NCBI GenBank assembly: GCA_963782185.1
Contig: CAWAJB010000007.1
Location: 325,881-389,880, forward strand
Source of the DNA: RYN-230 sp963782185
Lineage (GTDB): Bacteria; Actinomycetota; Actinomycetes; Streptosporangiales; Streptosporangiaceae
DNA length: 64,000 nt
Reading direction: 5' to 3'
The notes under the pieces are model-generated. The model was not told where the DNA came from. It made no database searches and worked only from the letters and a program-made list of their open reading frames with translations. Of this stretch, positions 45,514 to 54,772 are shown in pieces. Within the stretch, counting starts at the first letter, position 1. Each line of letters begins with the position of its first letter. Both the position numbers and the translations under genes were made by a program.

Positions 45514-45915
45514 ACCGGCAGCGGCCATGGCCCTGCGCAGTTGTGGTTCCCCGGGACCGCGGTCGCGGTGGGCCAGGCGCGGCGATTCGTGGCGGGCGTG
45601 ATCGGTGACGGCTTCCCCGGGCTGGATGATGTGCTGCTGCTGGTCAGCGAGGTTGCCTCCAACGCGGTCCGGCACACCGCCTCCGGGGATGGCGGCGCTG
45701 TTCGAGGTGACCGTCTGGGTGGCCGGGGCTCGGTGCGGGTGGAGATCGGCGACCGGGGCGGCGCGTCCGAACCGCGGCTCGCCGAAGGACGGCCCGGGCG
45801 CGACGTGCTGACCGGCGGGCGGGGACTGCGGATCGTGGATGCCCTGGCGGACAAGTGGGGCCATGCGGGCGATGAGCTGGGCCGCGTGGTCTGGTTCGAG
45901 ATGGAGTGCCGATGA
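45509..45915 (+). pseudogene. HATPase/anti-sigma-type kinase fragment, frameshifted
   Basis: The core reads GTAVAVGQARRFVAGVIGDG then LLVSEVASNAVRHTASGDGG (N-box of GHKL ATPases), and DVLTGGRGLRIVDALADKWG (G-boxes). A short stretch (about 45690-45735) is in another frame, expected FEVTVWVAGARVRVEIGDRG, so a compensating pair of indels has scrambled some 10-12 residues. A third frameshift lies near the start. Such ATPases of actinomycetes partner STAS proteins. Confidence 0.6.
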
Positions 45916-46069
45916 GCGCGGGCGGGTGCCGCGGTCGTTGCGGTTCGCGGTGCGCGAGCGGCAGCGGTACCGGGAGTTGCAAGCGCTGGAGGATGCGGTC
46001 AACTTCCGGCTGGCCGCCTGGTGGCGCCGTGCCCGCGCTGCGAGCCCGGTGCCGTGGCGGCTGGTGTGA
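45912..46069 (+). pseudogene. Small AICE protein, frameshifted
   Basis: From ATG 45912 (MSAGG) the expected protein is in another frame: RVPRSLRFAVRERQRYRELQ, then LEDAVNFRLAAWWRRARAAS to PVPWRLV. The switch is in a G run at about 45920-45927. About 50 residues, basic. No known role. Confidence 0.45.
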
Positions 46070-46090
46070 CGAGCATGCGTGTGACGTGGC

Positions 46091-46263
46091 GTGATCGCGG
46101 GATATCTGGAAGCGGCGCAGGCCACGATGGCCGAGCTTCGCGCGCTGACCGAGGGCAGGAAGGAGACGGCAGGCCGCTGTCACCGGACGGCACGGATGGG
46201 CACGAGGCGTGACAGCCTGGCTGGTCACGCGCTAGTCTGCTTGGGTAGACAAGTTGAGCACTA
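46091..46263 (+). CDS. Small hypothetical protein of the AICE
   Basis: A GTG-start frame reads IAGYLEAAQATMAELRALTE then GRKETAGRCHRTARM and ends just before the GntR-type gene. It is plausible because of amphipathic helices and its place, but no ribosome binding site or homology is certain. The CTTGGGTAGACAAGT operator lies in its 3' end. Confidence 0.3.
46240..46254. promoter_or_regulatory. Operator-like site upstream of the GntR gene
   Basis: CTTGGGTAGACAAGT shares 12 of 15 bases with CTTGGTTAATCAAGT at 47075-47089. It is 30 bp upstream of the regulator start and fits autoregulation. Confidence 0.6.
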
Positions 46264-46283
46264 GACAGCCCGAGTGAGGCGCC

Positions 46284-47040
46284 ATGCCCTTTGAATACAC
46301 GCCACCCAAATACGCGCAGGTCATCGCGGAGCTGCAGCGGCGGATCGAGTCCGGCGAGTACCCGCCGGGGTCGCTGCTGCCCAGCGAGCACCAGCTCTCG
46401 GCGAGTTCGGGATCGCCCGGCCCACCGTGGTCCGGGCGCTGCGGGTGCTGCGGCAGGAGGGCTGGATCGAGACCCAGCAGGGCAAGGGCAGCTTCGTCCG
46501 CGGCCGCCCCGCGCTGGCCGAGGTAGCGGCGAGCGGCGCGGGAAGGCTGAGCTGGACCGGGACGAGTCCCGCGAGCCCGGCGAGCTGGTGTCCGTCGGCA
46601 CGGCCGCGCCGCCGTCGCGGATCGCGGCGCTGCTCGGTGCCGGAGGGCCGGGAGGTGCTGTGCCGCAGGCGGCTGATCCGCCAGGACGGCGAGCCATCGG
46701 AGATCGTGACCTGGTGGTTCCCGCCCGGCCTGGCCGAGGGGACGGGCCTGGCCGGAGGCTGAGCCGCTGCGCGGCGGTGTCCGCTCACTGCTGGCCCGGC
46801 GCGGGCGTGCGGATCGATCACGTGGTGGAGCAGGTCACCGCCCGCCGCGCTGAGCCGCATGAGGCGAAGCTGCTCGGCATCTCCAGGTCGGCCCCGGTGC
46901 TCGCGCTGTATGTGAGCGCCCGGGACGCGTCCGGGCCGCCGGTGCTCGCGCTGGACGTGGCGATGGCCGGTGACCTGCACGAACTGGAGGACGCCTACCC
47001 CGTCGGCTACGGCCAGACTCGGCGCATCCTGATCACTTGA
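46284..47040 (+). pseudogene. GntR family regulator (KorSA-like) with at least five frame switches
   Basis: The protein reads across frames: MPFEYTPPKYAQVIAELQRR, IESGEYPPGSLLPSEHQLS (winged helix), then RALRVLRQEGWIETQQGKGS, AELDRDESREPGELVSVGTA, REVLCRRRLIRQDGEPSEIV and DHVVEQVTARRAEPHEAKLL, the UTRA-type effector domain. Switches fall near 46408, 46540, 46640, 46757 and 46800, most explained by loss of one or two bases in GC runs. Homologues repress the transfer and replication genes of AICEs. With this many breaks it cannot be functional unless the sequence is wrong. Confidence 0.75.
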
Positions 47041-47041
47041 C

Positions 47042-47089
47042 TAACCAAGTTGATCGGGCTTACTCTGGATCTCACTTGGTTAATCAAGT
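47042..47089. promoter_or_regulatory. Paired operator region before the AICE operon
   Basis: TAACCAAGT (47042-47050) is inverted in ACTTGGTTA (47074-47082). The second site extends to CTTGGTTAATCAAGT (47075-47089), itself a near palindrome (CTTG...CAAG) and matching the site at 46240. This is the likely binding region of the GntR regulator, controlling the operon that starts at 47120. Confidence 0.65.
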
Positions 47090-47119
47090 AGTCAAGCATC
47101 CAATCAGTCTGGAGGATTC

Positions 47120-47530
47120 ATGGCAGTGCAGGGTCCGATCCCCGTCGAGTTCGCGCTCCGTGTTCCCGCGCGGGGTGTTCGCGGCGGGGCCGTTCGAGCC
47201 GGTGCGGGACTTCGAGGCGTCCAAGGGCGGCCGGTTCGTCCAGTCCAAGGACAAGGCGACCGGGCTGCCGCTGTGGCAGGTCGAGTCATCGACGCTGACC
47301 CGGCGGCGCGGGACAAGTCGGTGCGGGTGAAGGTCGCGGCGGCCGGACCAGCCGGTGCTGCCCGCGCCGCATCGCGGGGATGCCGTTCGTCCCGGTGGAG
47401 TTCGCCGGGCTGACGGTGACCCCGTACGTCAACCAGGCCGGGCGGCTGGCCTACTCGCTCAAGGCCCCGGGGTCCGCGCCGCAGGCCGCGCGGCCGCAGC
47501 GGCACGGACGGGAAGGAGACGGCGGCATGA
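47120..47530 (+). pseudogene. AICE conserved protein upstream of traSA, frameshifted
   Basis: The joined frames give MAVQGPIPVEFAL, VFPRGVFAAGPFEPVRDFEA, SKGGRFVQSKDKATGLPLWQ, VIDADPAARDKSVRVKVAAA, FVPVEFAGLTVTPYVNQAGR and LAYSLKA. This matches a conserved protein family found before traSA in AICEs and Streptomyces plasmids. Role unknown. At least three switches (near 47154, 47285, 47350). It overlaps the next gene by ATGA. Confidence 0.65.
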
Positions 47531-47912
47531 GCGACGGCTACACCTACACGACGATCAGCGCCGGCCGGGCGAGCGCCCGGATCGGGGTGTCGTTCTACCT
47601 CGACGAGCGACGCCTGGATCACGGTGCCCGGCACCGACGACGGCCGCCCGCACCTGAACATCGCGCACGGCGAGGTATCGGTGTCGATCAGCCCGCCGCG
47701 CCGGACGGTCACCGCCGAGGACGCGGCATCGCACGGCGAGCTGGCCGGCCAGGCCGCGCGAGTACGCGGCGGAGGTCGAGCGGCTGCACGCCGCAGCAGC
47801 CGGCCGGGACGGCCGGCGACCGCGGCGTGATCGAGCACAAGGGCGGGGCGGCAGGAACTGGCACCTTCCTGCCGCCCCGGTATCTCCCCAGGTCGCAACG
47901 AAGAAGAGGTGA
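47527..47912 (+). pseudogene. Second small AICE protein, frameshifted
   Basis: It begins MSDGYTYTTISAGRASARIG then SFYLDE, followed in other frames by WITVPGTDDGRPHLNIAHGE, VSVSISPPRRTVTAEDAASH and EYAAEVERLHAAAAGRDGRR to a stop at 47912. Two or more switches (near 47612 and 47760). Position between the operon leader gene and traSA fits a small accessory protein. Not recognised. Confidence 0.55.
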
Positions 47913-47920
47913 CCATCCTA

Positions 47921-49350
47921 TGCGTGACTCACGGGCGAGCAGATCGCCCAGGTAGACAACGCTGACCCGTTCGCGGCCCCGGTGTGGCGGTCCCCGGTGC
48001 ACCGCACCCCCGAATGGATCATCTGGCTCGTCCAGCTCATCCGGCTGCTGGTCCGGGTGATCTGGTTCCTGATCCGCCATCCGCTGCTCGACGCGGCGGC
48101 CGGGCTCGTGGTCGCTCACCTGGGCTGAGGCGGGCTGGACCGGCGTGGTGGTCCTGGCCAACGTGACCGTCGCGGCGCTGGTGACGCTGCGGCTGGCGGC
48201 CGGACTGGTACGCCCGGCTCGTCACCGTCCCGGTCCGGTGCCGGTGGCGGTGGTGGATCTACCGGCGCCGCTGGCAGGCGGTCATGACCATCAGCGGCCT
48301 CGCGCCGACGTACCGGGGCCGGGTCCTCCTGCCCGTGCTCGGCACGGTCCAGGCCGGCCGTGCGCCGACCTGGTGACAGTCCGGCTGGTGTCCGGGCAGT
48401 CGCCGCAGGCGTTCGCCGACCGGGCCGAGGAACTGGCCCACGGGTTCGGGGTCTGTCGTGCCGCATCCGCACCGCCGGCCCGGGCCTGGTCGTGCTGGAA
48501 CTGGTCCGCCGGGACGCGCTCGCGGCCGTCATCCCCGCGCTGCCCGATCCCGGCCGTGCCGGATCTGCGGGCGCTGCCGGTCGGGCGGCGCGAGGACGGC
48601 AGGATGTTCACGCATCCGGCTGCACGGAACCCACCTGCTGATCGCGGGCGCGACCGGGGCCGGGAAGGGCTCCTACCTGTGGGGCCTGGTCCGGGCGATG
48701 CTCCCGGCGATGGCTGGCCGGGCTGGTCCGGGTGCATGCGTGTGACCCGAAGCTGATGGAACTGGCGTTCGGCCGGGCCATGTTCGAGCGGTACGGCAAG
48801 TACGCCGCCGACCCCGCCGACATCGCCGACCTGCTCGAAGCCGACGTCGCCGACATGCAGGAACCGGGCCGCCCGGTTCGCCGGGCAGCAGCGTGACCAC
48901 ACGCCGACCACCGGAGCACCCGTTCGTGGTGGTGCTGGTCGATGAGGTCGCGTTCCTGACCGCCTACCAGGCCGACCGCAAACTCAAGGACCGCATCCTC
49001 GCCGCCCTAGCGACCCTGACCACCCAGGGCCGGGCGGTCGGCTACTGCGTCGTGGCGGCGTTGCAGGACCCCCGCAAAGAGGTCCTGAACATCCGCAACC
49101 TGTTCCCCGACAAGATCGCCCTGCGGCTGGACGAACCGGCACAGGCGGACCTGGTGCTCGGCGACGGCGCCCGCGACCGCGGTGCCCGGTGTGACGAGAT
49201 CTCCCGCCGACCCGGCCACGGGCGCGGGCGTCGGATATGTCCGGCTGGAAACCAACCCCGACCCGGTCCGGGTCCGGGCCGCGTTCGTCACCGACGACGA
49301 CATCCACGCCATGACGGCCACGGTCACCGGTGGCGGGCTGAGTCGCCGGC
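47921..49350 (+). pseudogene. TraSA-type FtsK/SpoIIIE DNA translocase, multiple frameshifts
   Basis: Joined frames read EQIAQVDNADPFAAPVWRSP, EWIIWLVQLIRLLVRVIWFL (membrane), TGVVVLANVTVAALVTLRLA (membrane), then the Walker A HLLIAGATGAGKGSYLWGLV, VHACDPKLMELAFGRAMFER, and Walker B-containing HPFVVVLVDEVAFLTAYQAD. The end has YVRLETNPDPVRVRAAFVTD. Such proteins pump double-stranded plasmid DNA between mycelia. At least seven frame switches lie between 47930 and 49200. Nonfunctional if the sequence is right. Confidence 0.82.
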
Positions 49351-49542
49351 AGCGGGGGCCGGATGACACGGCTGGCTATCCCGAGGACTGCCCCGACTGC
49401 GGCGGCCCGCTGCTCGACACCAGCACCGACGACCTGTTCCTGGTCCTGGAGTGCCCCGGCTGCGGCTACCGCACCCGCTGGCACCCACCGACCCCGGCCC
49501 GGACGACCCGACCCCGATGCCGACGAGACGGAGGCCGAATGA
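49350..49542 (+). pseudogene. Small zinc-ribbon protein, frameshifted
   Basis: It reads AGYPEDCPDCGGPLLDTSTD then LFLVLECPGCGYRTRWHPPT, with two CxxC pairs of a zinc ribbon. The end switches to another frame, with an expected stop TGA at 49540-49542 overlapping the Rep start. The start is unclear, perhaps fused to traSA. Confidence 0.5.
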
Positions 49543-51147
49543 CACAACGGACACCAGAGCCGAGCGGCTGGCCATGCCGCTGGCCCGCGACGTGGTACGC
49601 GACCTGGCCGTCACGCACGGTGGCTGCGTCCGCCCGGTCCAGCTGCGCCGCACCGACCTGCAGACCGGCCAGGCCGAACCGGTGCTCGTCCCCTGCGGGC
49701 ACACCCTCGCCGCCGTCTGCCCGTCCTGCGCCGAACGGGCCAAGACGCTGCGGGCGGCGCAGTGCCGCGAGGGCTGGCACCTCGACCGTGAGCCCATCGT
49801 CCAGGCCGACGAGCCCGACGACGAACAGCGCATGTGGGTCGAACTGCGCTCAGACGTCCAGCGGGACCGAGACCAGGCGGAGGCGGCCGGGCAGGACACG
49901 ACTGCCGATGACGGCGTGATCGGGGACGTGGACGAGCAGATCACCCGCTCCGGAATACGCGGCAACGTCCTGCCTGCCCGGCCGGTCCGCCGTCACCGCT
50001 CCACCCGGCGGCGGCAGGACACGCCGGACCTGCCCCGCCGGAAGGTGGCGGCCGCGGACGATCGGCAAGACCTACGCCGCGCCGGACGGCAAGACGTTCC
50101 GGCCGTCGATGTTCGTCACGCTGACCTGCCCGGGCTACGGGCGCGTGGGCAGCGACGGCACCCCGGCCGACCCGGCCCGCTACGACTACCAGCGGGCGGC
50201 GCGGGATGCGCTGCACTTCGCCGCGCTGTTCGACCGGTTCATCCAGAACCTGCGCCGCTTCCTCGGCTATGACGTCCAGTACTTCGCCGCGGTGGAGCCG
50301 CAGCGGCGGCTGGCCCCGCACATCCACATCGCCATGCGCGGCACCCTGTCCCGCACCGAACTGCGCCAGGTGCTCGCCGCGACCTATCACCAGGTCTGGT
50401 GGCCGCCCACCGACCAGGTCAAGCACGACGACGCCAGCCTGCCCATCTGGCATGAAGCCAGCGGCAACTACCTCGACCCCGCGACCGGCGAACTCCTGCC
50501 TACCTGGGACCAGGCCCTCGACGCCATCGGCGACGACGACGAGCCGCTGCACGTGGCCCGGTTCGGCGACCGGTTCGACGCCCAGGGCGTCATCGCCGGA
50601 TCACGCGACGCCAACCGGTGCATCGGCTACCTCACCAAGTACCTGACCAAGCACGTCGCCGACTGCCACCAGGCCCGCACACCACGCCCAGCACGAGCAC
50701 GCCGGGCGGCTGGCCGACGCGCTGCGGTACGAGCCGTGCTCACCGACGTGCGCGAACTGGCTCCGCTACGGCGTCCAGCCCAAGAATGCCGCGGCCAGGC
50801 CTGCGCCCCGGGCACTGCAAGGGCAAAGCCCACCGCCGCGAATACCTCGGCTACGCCGGGCGCCGCGTGCTGGTCTCCCGCAAATGGTCGGGCAAGACCC
50901 TCGCCGACCACCGCGCCGACCGCCGCGCACTGGCTCATCACCACCCTCGGGCTCCCGGCCACCGACCCGGCCCGCTACACGTGGGAACCCGTCACCCCCG
51001 GCGACCCCGACCACATGCCCCCCGCCCAGCGCCTCCTGCACGTCGTCGCCGACCGCCAACGCTGGCACGCCGCCCTCACCCTGGCCCGGGCGAGAGCCAG
51101 CGGCCAGCATCGCCCCGGAACTTCCGGCAACCGGGAGGGCGGCATGA
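49539..51147 (+). pseudogene. RepSA-like replication initiator, multiple frameshifts
   Basis: Joined frames give AMPLARDVVRDLAVTHGGCV, VLVPCGHTLAAVCPSCAERA (zinc), KTYAAPDGKTFRPSMFVTLT then FAAVEPQRRLAPHIHIAMRG (HUH-type His motif HIHIA), CIGYLTKYLTKHVADCHQAR (Tyr-containing), and REYLGYAGRRVLVSRKWSGK. This matches RepSA of pSAM2, which starts rolling-circle replication. Switches near 49560, 50055, 50680, 50810 and 50930. It ends with a TGA overlapping the xis start. Confidence 0.8.
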
Positions 51148-51371
51148 GGGCAAGCCAGAACAAGGGCGGTCGCGGCAACCCCCCAGACGACGAGCTGATG
51201 ACGGTCTCGCAGATGTGCGCGGCGCTAGGGGGAGTGTCGCGGCGCACCTTCTACCGGTGGCGGGAACTGGGCGTAGGCCCGCAATGCCTGAAAATCCCCA
51301 ACGGCGAACTGCGCGCCTGGCGCAGTGACTTCTCCGCGTGGCTGGAAAGCCTCCGGGAAGGGGCAGCATGA
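51144..51371 (+). CDS. xis: Excisionase (Xis), MerR-like helix-turn-helix
   Basis: The 75-residue product contains DELMTVSQMCAALGGVSRRT then FYRWRELGVGPQCLKIPNGE and LRAWRSDFSAWLESL, a winged-helix/MerR-type DNA-binding domain as in AICE Xis. GGGAGG lies 5 bases before the ATG. ATGA overlaps link it to rep upstream and int downstream. This is one of few intact core genes. Confidence 0.85.
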   Translation: MRASQNKGGRGNPPDDELMTVSQMCAALGGVSRRTFYRWRELGVGPQCLKIPNGELRAWRSDFSAWLESLREGAA

Positions 51372-52730
51372 AGTCTCATCGGGTGCGCTTCTGGGAGATC
51401 CGTACCAATAGGACCGCAAAAGGCGTCTCCTACACGGTCCGCTGGACGGTGGCGAGCCGGGAAAAATCGGCGACCTTCGCCAGGAAAGCACAGGCGGAAC
51501 GGCACAGGTCCCGACTGATCCAAGCCGCAGACAAGGGCGAGGCTTTCGAGGTCGATACCGGCTTGCCCGACTCGCTGGCGCGTGAGGTCTCGTCGGTCAC
51601 CTGGTACCAGCACGCCTGCGCCTTCGCTGATGCCCGCTGGCCGAAAGTGGCCGCCAAGGGACGTATCTCCCTGGTGGAAGGCCTGATGGCTGTCACCGCG
51701 GTCCTCGTCGCCAGCTCGCGGGGCGCGCCCGATGCCGAGGTGCTGCGCCAGGCGATGCGCAAATGGGCCTTCAACCCGCCACGCCGCGAAACGGCGAAAC
51801 CTCCGGAGATCGACGCGGCGCTGAGCTGGCTGGCCCGTGCTTCAGTGCCAGTGTCCGCGCTGCAAGAGGCCAGCAAAGTGGGCCGGGCGCTGGACGCGTG
51901 CGGCCGGAAGCTCGACGGCTCGGCGGCGGCTCCAGAGTATTACCGTCGTCGTCGGCGGACTTTCTACGCGGCGCTGAAATACGCGGTGCGGGAGAATCTT
52001 CTTCCGGCAAATCCCCTGGACGGGGCCGATGACCCGGAATGGAAGGCTCCCGAGGTCTCAAGCGCGGTGGACCGTCGCCGGGTCGCCAACCCCGACCAGA
52101 TGCGCCTGCTCCTAGACGCCATCCGAGCCACGGGCCTGACCCAGGGCCCGCGCCTGGCAGCGCTGTATGGGTGCATGTATTACGGCATGCTCCGGCCCTC
52201 GGAGGCCGCCTCGCTTCTGCTGGATGAGTGCACCCTGCCTGAGACTGGCTGGGGGCTGCTGGAGTTCAGCGAGGTCCGCTCGGCGGCCGGGCGGGAGTGG
52301 ACCGATGACGGGGAGGTCCACGAGCTGCGCAAGCCCAAGGGGGGCCCGCGATGCGATCCGCCGGGTGCCGGTCCCGCCCGTGCTGGTGACCATGATCCGT
52401 GAGCACGTCGATGAGTTCGGTACTGCGCCGGATGGGCGGTTGTTCCGCACCTACCGGGGCGGGCTCTACTTACCGTCAACCCTATGGCAAGTACTGCACA
52501 AGGCCCGGCCGCGGGCGTTCACCGAAGCCCAGGTGGCCTCGCTGCTGGCCCGCAAGCCCTACGACTTCCGGCACGCGGGCGTCTCCTGGCGGCTCAACGC
52601 CGGGACCCCGGCCACCCTGGTCGCCGAGTGGGCCGGGCACACCGTCGAAGTGCTCTACCGCATCTACGCGCACTGCCTCGACGGTGACGACGAACGCTGG
52701 TTCACCCGGATGGAAAACGCTTTGGAATAG
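51368..52730 (+). pseudogene. int: Tyrosine integrase, one extra base in a G run
   Basis: The frame from ATG 51368 covers the N-terminal SAM-like domain and catalytic core up to GMLRPSEAASLLLDECTLPE (catalytic Arg) and HELRKPKG. At about 52338-52345 a G run of six instead of five shifts the frame. The other frame continues ARDAIRRVPVPPVLVTMIRE, KPYDFRHAGVSWRLNAGTPA (His, Arg), WAGHTVEVLYRIYAHCLDGD (His, catalytic Tyr). Correction gives a typical integrase of about 453 residues acting at the tRNA-Arg site next to it. Confidence 0.85.
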
Positions 52731-52731
52731 G

Positions 52732-53589
52732 TTAGTAGCCTTCGTCTGGGCCGATTGGCCCTTCTGTGCTCACTGCGAGGCCAATCATCATCGGCTGATC
52801 CGGACAAATGAGTGCTGGCGCATATGCATCTGCTTTTCGCGGATGCCGAACATCTTGAGGAAGGAAGAGTGCCGATGGCTGATCCTCCATGTTAACTTGG
52901 CCCAGGGTGACGTAACAAGCGGGTACTGCCCTTTTAGGTAGACTCGTGAACAACACACTTTCACCCACATTTCCTTGGCTTACGCGCGCGGTATCCCGCA
53001 CTGCTAGCACGGATGGGGTGACGGCTAGGGCCGGATTAAATGGCTCACCTTTGGCAGCTGTTCGGATTCGGTAATCCAAGGTGCTTAGTGTGTCGCTAGT
53101 AACCGGCCAACCAGCCGAACGCACCAGTTGGCGTCGGTTGCCCAGAAGTTCGCTTCTGATTGTAAATTCGCGGCCGAGAGAATCGGCGGAAAACTCCCCC
53201 TGGGAGTCCAAGCTGTTCGAGACAATAATACTCATGGGACGGAGGTCCCCGGTTGGCGTGACTCGCTCGAAGCCAACGGCCAGAAATGCATGAGGCATGC
53301 GTCCAGTCTGGCCTGAATCTTGAAACGCTTTTGTGATTTCATGAGCAAGTACGGTAAAGTAGTCGTTCGTGTTCACGCCAGTAAGCTTTTCGGCTACCCA
53401 ACGTTCCATCCGATGGCCACCAATGCGAGCCAGTCCAGTGAATCCCATCAGAAAATGGCCACAAAGGTTGAAAGTCTTCGTGTCAGTATCTTCCTGCCGT
53501 ATGAGCTGACTTCCCCTACGCTCTGTCATACGGCGATCTGACGCAAGGGCGACATACTCATCAGTCAGGACTGCCAGGATGAGAGTCAC
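52732..53589 (-). CDS. Proteasome-like Ntn hydrolase candidate
   Basis: From the GTG at 53589 the product starts MTLILAVLTDEYVALASDRR. Removing Met exposes Thr1, and Asp17 and Arg19 fall exactly where proteasome beta subunits have them; Lys37 (DTKTFNL) is a likely Lys33 counterpart with a small insertion. AGGTAGG is 8 bases upstream of this GTG; a GTG two codons earlier is too close. GFTGLARIGGHRMERWVAEK resembles the glycine-rich turn of the fold. Low G+C for the region. It lies tail-to-tail (1 bp apart) with int at the end of the AICE. Could be a HslV/Anbu-like peptidase or a divergent Ntn enzyme; no partner ATPase is near. Confidence 0.6.
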   Translation of the reverse strand: MTLILAVLTDEYVALASDRRMTERRGSQLIRQEDTDTKTFNLCGHFLMGFTGLARIGGHRMERWVAEKLTGVNTNDYFTVLAHEITKAFQDSGQTGRMPHAFLAVGFERVTPTGDLRPMSIIVSNSLDSQGEFSADSLGREFTIRSELLGNRRQLVRSAGWPVTSDTLSTLDYRIRTAAKGEPFNPALAVTPSVLAVRDTARVSQGNVGESVLFTSLPKRAVPACYVTLGQVNMEDQPSALFLPQDVRHPRKADAYAPALICPDQPMMIGLAVSTEGPIGPDEGY

Positions 53590-53595
53590 ACGCAC

Positions 53596-53969
53596 AACCT
53601 ACCTGCGTTCGTTAGACCGACCGGCTAGCCCGCGGCTCAGGATCGGGGTACCCAGCGGCAGTGTTGCTCTCGGCGCCACTGAGTGACAGGTACAAGTAAG
53701 AGCCTCGGGATAGCGCTTCCCCACGTACCAGTCACCTGCAGTGTCACTCCGGGGTGGATGCGGGCGATCTCCCTGGCAGGCCCCAGCCCGTCCGGGAACT
53801 GCCGTGGCTTCAAACGTACGGCTGACCTGGTTTATGCCTCGGCGCTCATTCCGCGTATATTCCGGGATCTGCGACAGGCAGGGGCATCCGGCGGCATCTG
53901 GCTGCATGTGATCGGATTCAGCCCGGCATCGAATCCGCTGGTCAGCGCGCTTCGGGCTGGTGGGACAGG
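53596..53969. other. Intergenic region between the Ntn gene and attL
   Basis: About 370 bp. No supported gene; the open frames read through the tRNA on either strand. It contains the promoter of the Ntn gene and the integrase arm-binding sites would be expected here or within int. Confidence 0.5.
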
Positions 53970-54015
53970 GCGCCCCCGGCAGGATTCGAACCTGCGCACA
54001 CGGCTCCGGAGGCCG
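53970..54015 (-). repeat. att site overlapping the complete tRNA-Arg
   Basis: 46 bp identical to 32362-32407 except one base. It spans the discriminator to the anticodon arm of the tRNA, the standard crossover region for tyrosine integrases. Confidence 0.92.
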
Positions 54016-54042
54016 TTGCTCTATCCCCTGAGCTACGGGGGC
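53971..54042 (-). tRNA. tRNA-Arg (CCG anticodon)
   Basis: 72 bases without CCA. Acceptor GCCCCCG/CGGGGGC, D arm GCTC/GAGC, anticodon arm ACGGC-CTCCGGA-GCCGT with anticodon CCG, T arm GCAGG-TTCGAAT-CCTGC. All stems pair. The 3' part is supplied by the integrated element. Confidence 0.96.
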
Positions 54043-54161
54043 TCCAGGACGGGAGAAAGAGTACCAGTACCCGGTGGCGGCATGGACCGCCGTGGGCACA
54101 GCTTGGCGACGCCTTGGGCATGTTGTCGCGGGAACCAGCCGCGACACGCTAGCCTCACGCC

Positions 54162-54659
54162 GTGGCGCAGGCTCTGGGACGCGTTCTCGTGGTCGACGAC
54201 GATGAGGTGATTCGGCAGCTCATCGCCGTCAACCTGACCCTGGAAGGGTTCGACGTCGCCACGGCCGTGGATGGCCAGGACTGCCTGGACAAGGTCGCCG
54301 CGATCGACCCGGACGTCATCACGCTCGACGTGATGATGCCCCGCCTGGACGGCTGGGTGACCGCCGGACAGCTGCGCCGCAACCCGCAGACCAGCCGGAT
54401 CCGCGTCGTCCTGATCACCGCCCGGGCACAGGAGGACGACAAGAGCCGCGGCCGCGAGATCGGCGTGGACGCGTACCTGACCAAGCCGTTCGACCCGGGC
54501 GAGATGATCCGGGTCGTCCGCGAACTGGCCGGGGCTGCCGCCAGCGAGGCCCGCGAGGCCGAGGATGCCGCGTCCGCGCAGGCCGGCCCGCCCGGCGAGA
54601 CCAGCGGACCAGATAACGAAACCGGCTGGCCCCCCGCCGGCCAGCCCGGCCCTTCCTGA
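54162..54659 (+). CDS. CheY-like response regulator
   Basis: The receiver domain is complete: RVLVVDDDEVIRQLIAVNLT (acid pocket), DPDVITLDVMMPRLDGW (phospho-acceptor Asp), VVLITARAQEDDKSR (Thr/Ser) and VDAYLTKPFDPGEMIRVV (Lys). After about 125 residues a Glu/Ala/Pro-rich tail follows with no DNA-binding domain. No kinase is adjacent. Start is a GTG. In actinomycetes such a gene often precedes the argS-like/lysA block. Confidence 0.9.
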   Translation: MAQALGRVLVVDDDEVIRQLIAVNLTLEGFDVATAVDGQDCLDKVAAIDPDVITLDVMMPRLDGWVTAGQLRRNPQTSRIRVVLITARAQEDDKSRGREIGVDAYLTKPFDPGEMIRVVRELAGAAASEAREAEDAASAQAGPPGETSGPDNETGWPPAGQPGPS

Positions 54660-54772
54660 GCCCAGGGTCGCCTGCGCCCGTCCCCGCAGCGCTGCCTGAC
54701 TGGGCCGCGTGGCCGCTGCTGGCCGCAACGCGAACCCTCTTTCCCCGCCTCACCCGGATAACCTGCTCGTCT

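Larger units (their letters stand above)
32362..54015. mobile_element. Integrated actinomycete integrative and conjugative element (AICE), about 21.6 kb
   Basis: Both ends carry a 46-bp sequence, identical except one base, from the 3' part of tRNA-Arg(CCG). The right end holds int, xis and rep next to the complete tRNA, the pSAM2-like arrangement, and a TraSA/FtsK gene, a GntR regulator, an XRE regulator and a Nudix gene lie inward. Cargo at the left includes ABC-3C-type genes. Nearly every core gene is frameshifted. AICEs excise, replicate by rolling circle and transfer double-stranded DNA through TraSA; with rep, tra and int broken, this copy is probably stuck unless the frameshifts are errors. 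Confidence 0.88.

Noticed and set aside
53599..54210. Open frames spanning the tRNA-Arg gene on both strands
   Set aside because: They read straight through the tRNA and share its sequence; no protein homology.
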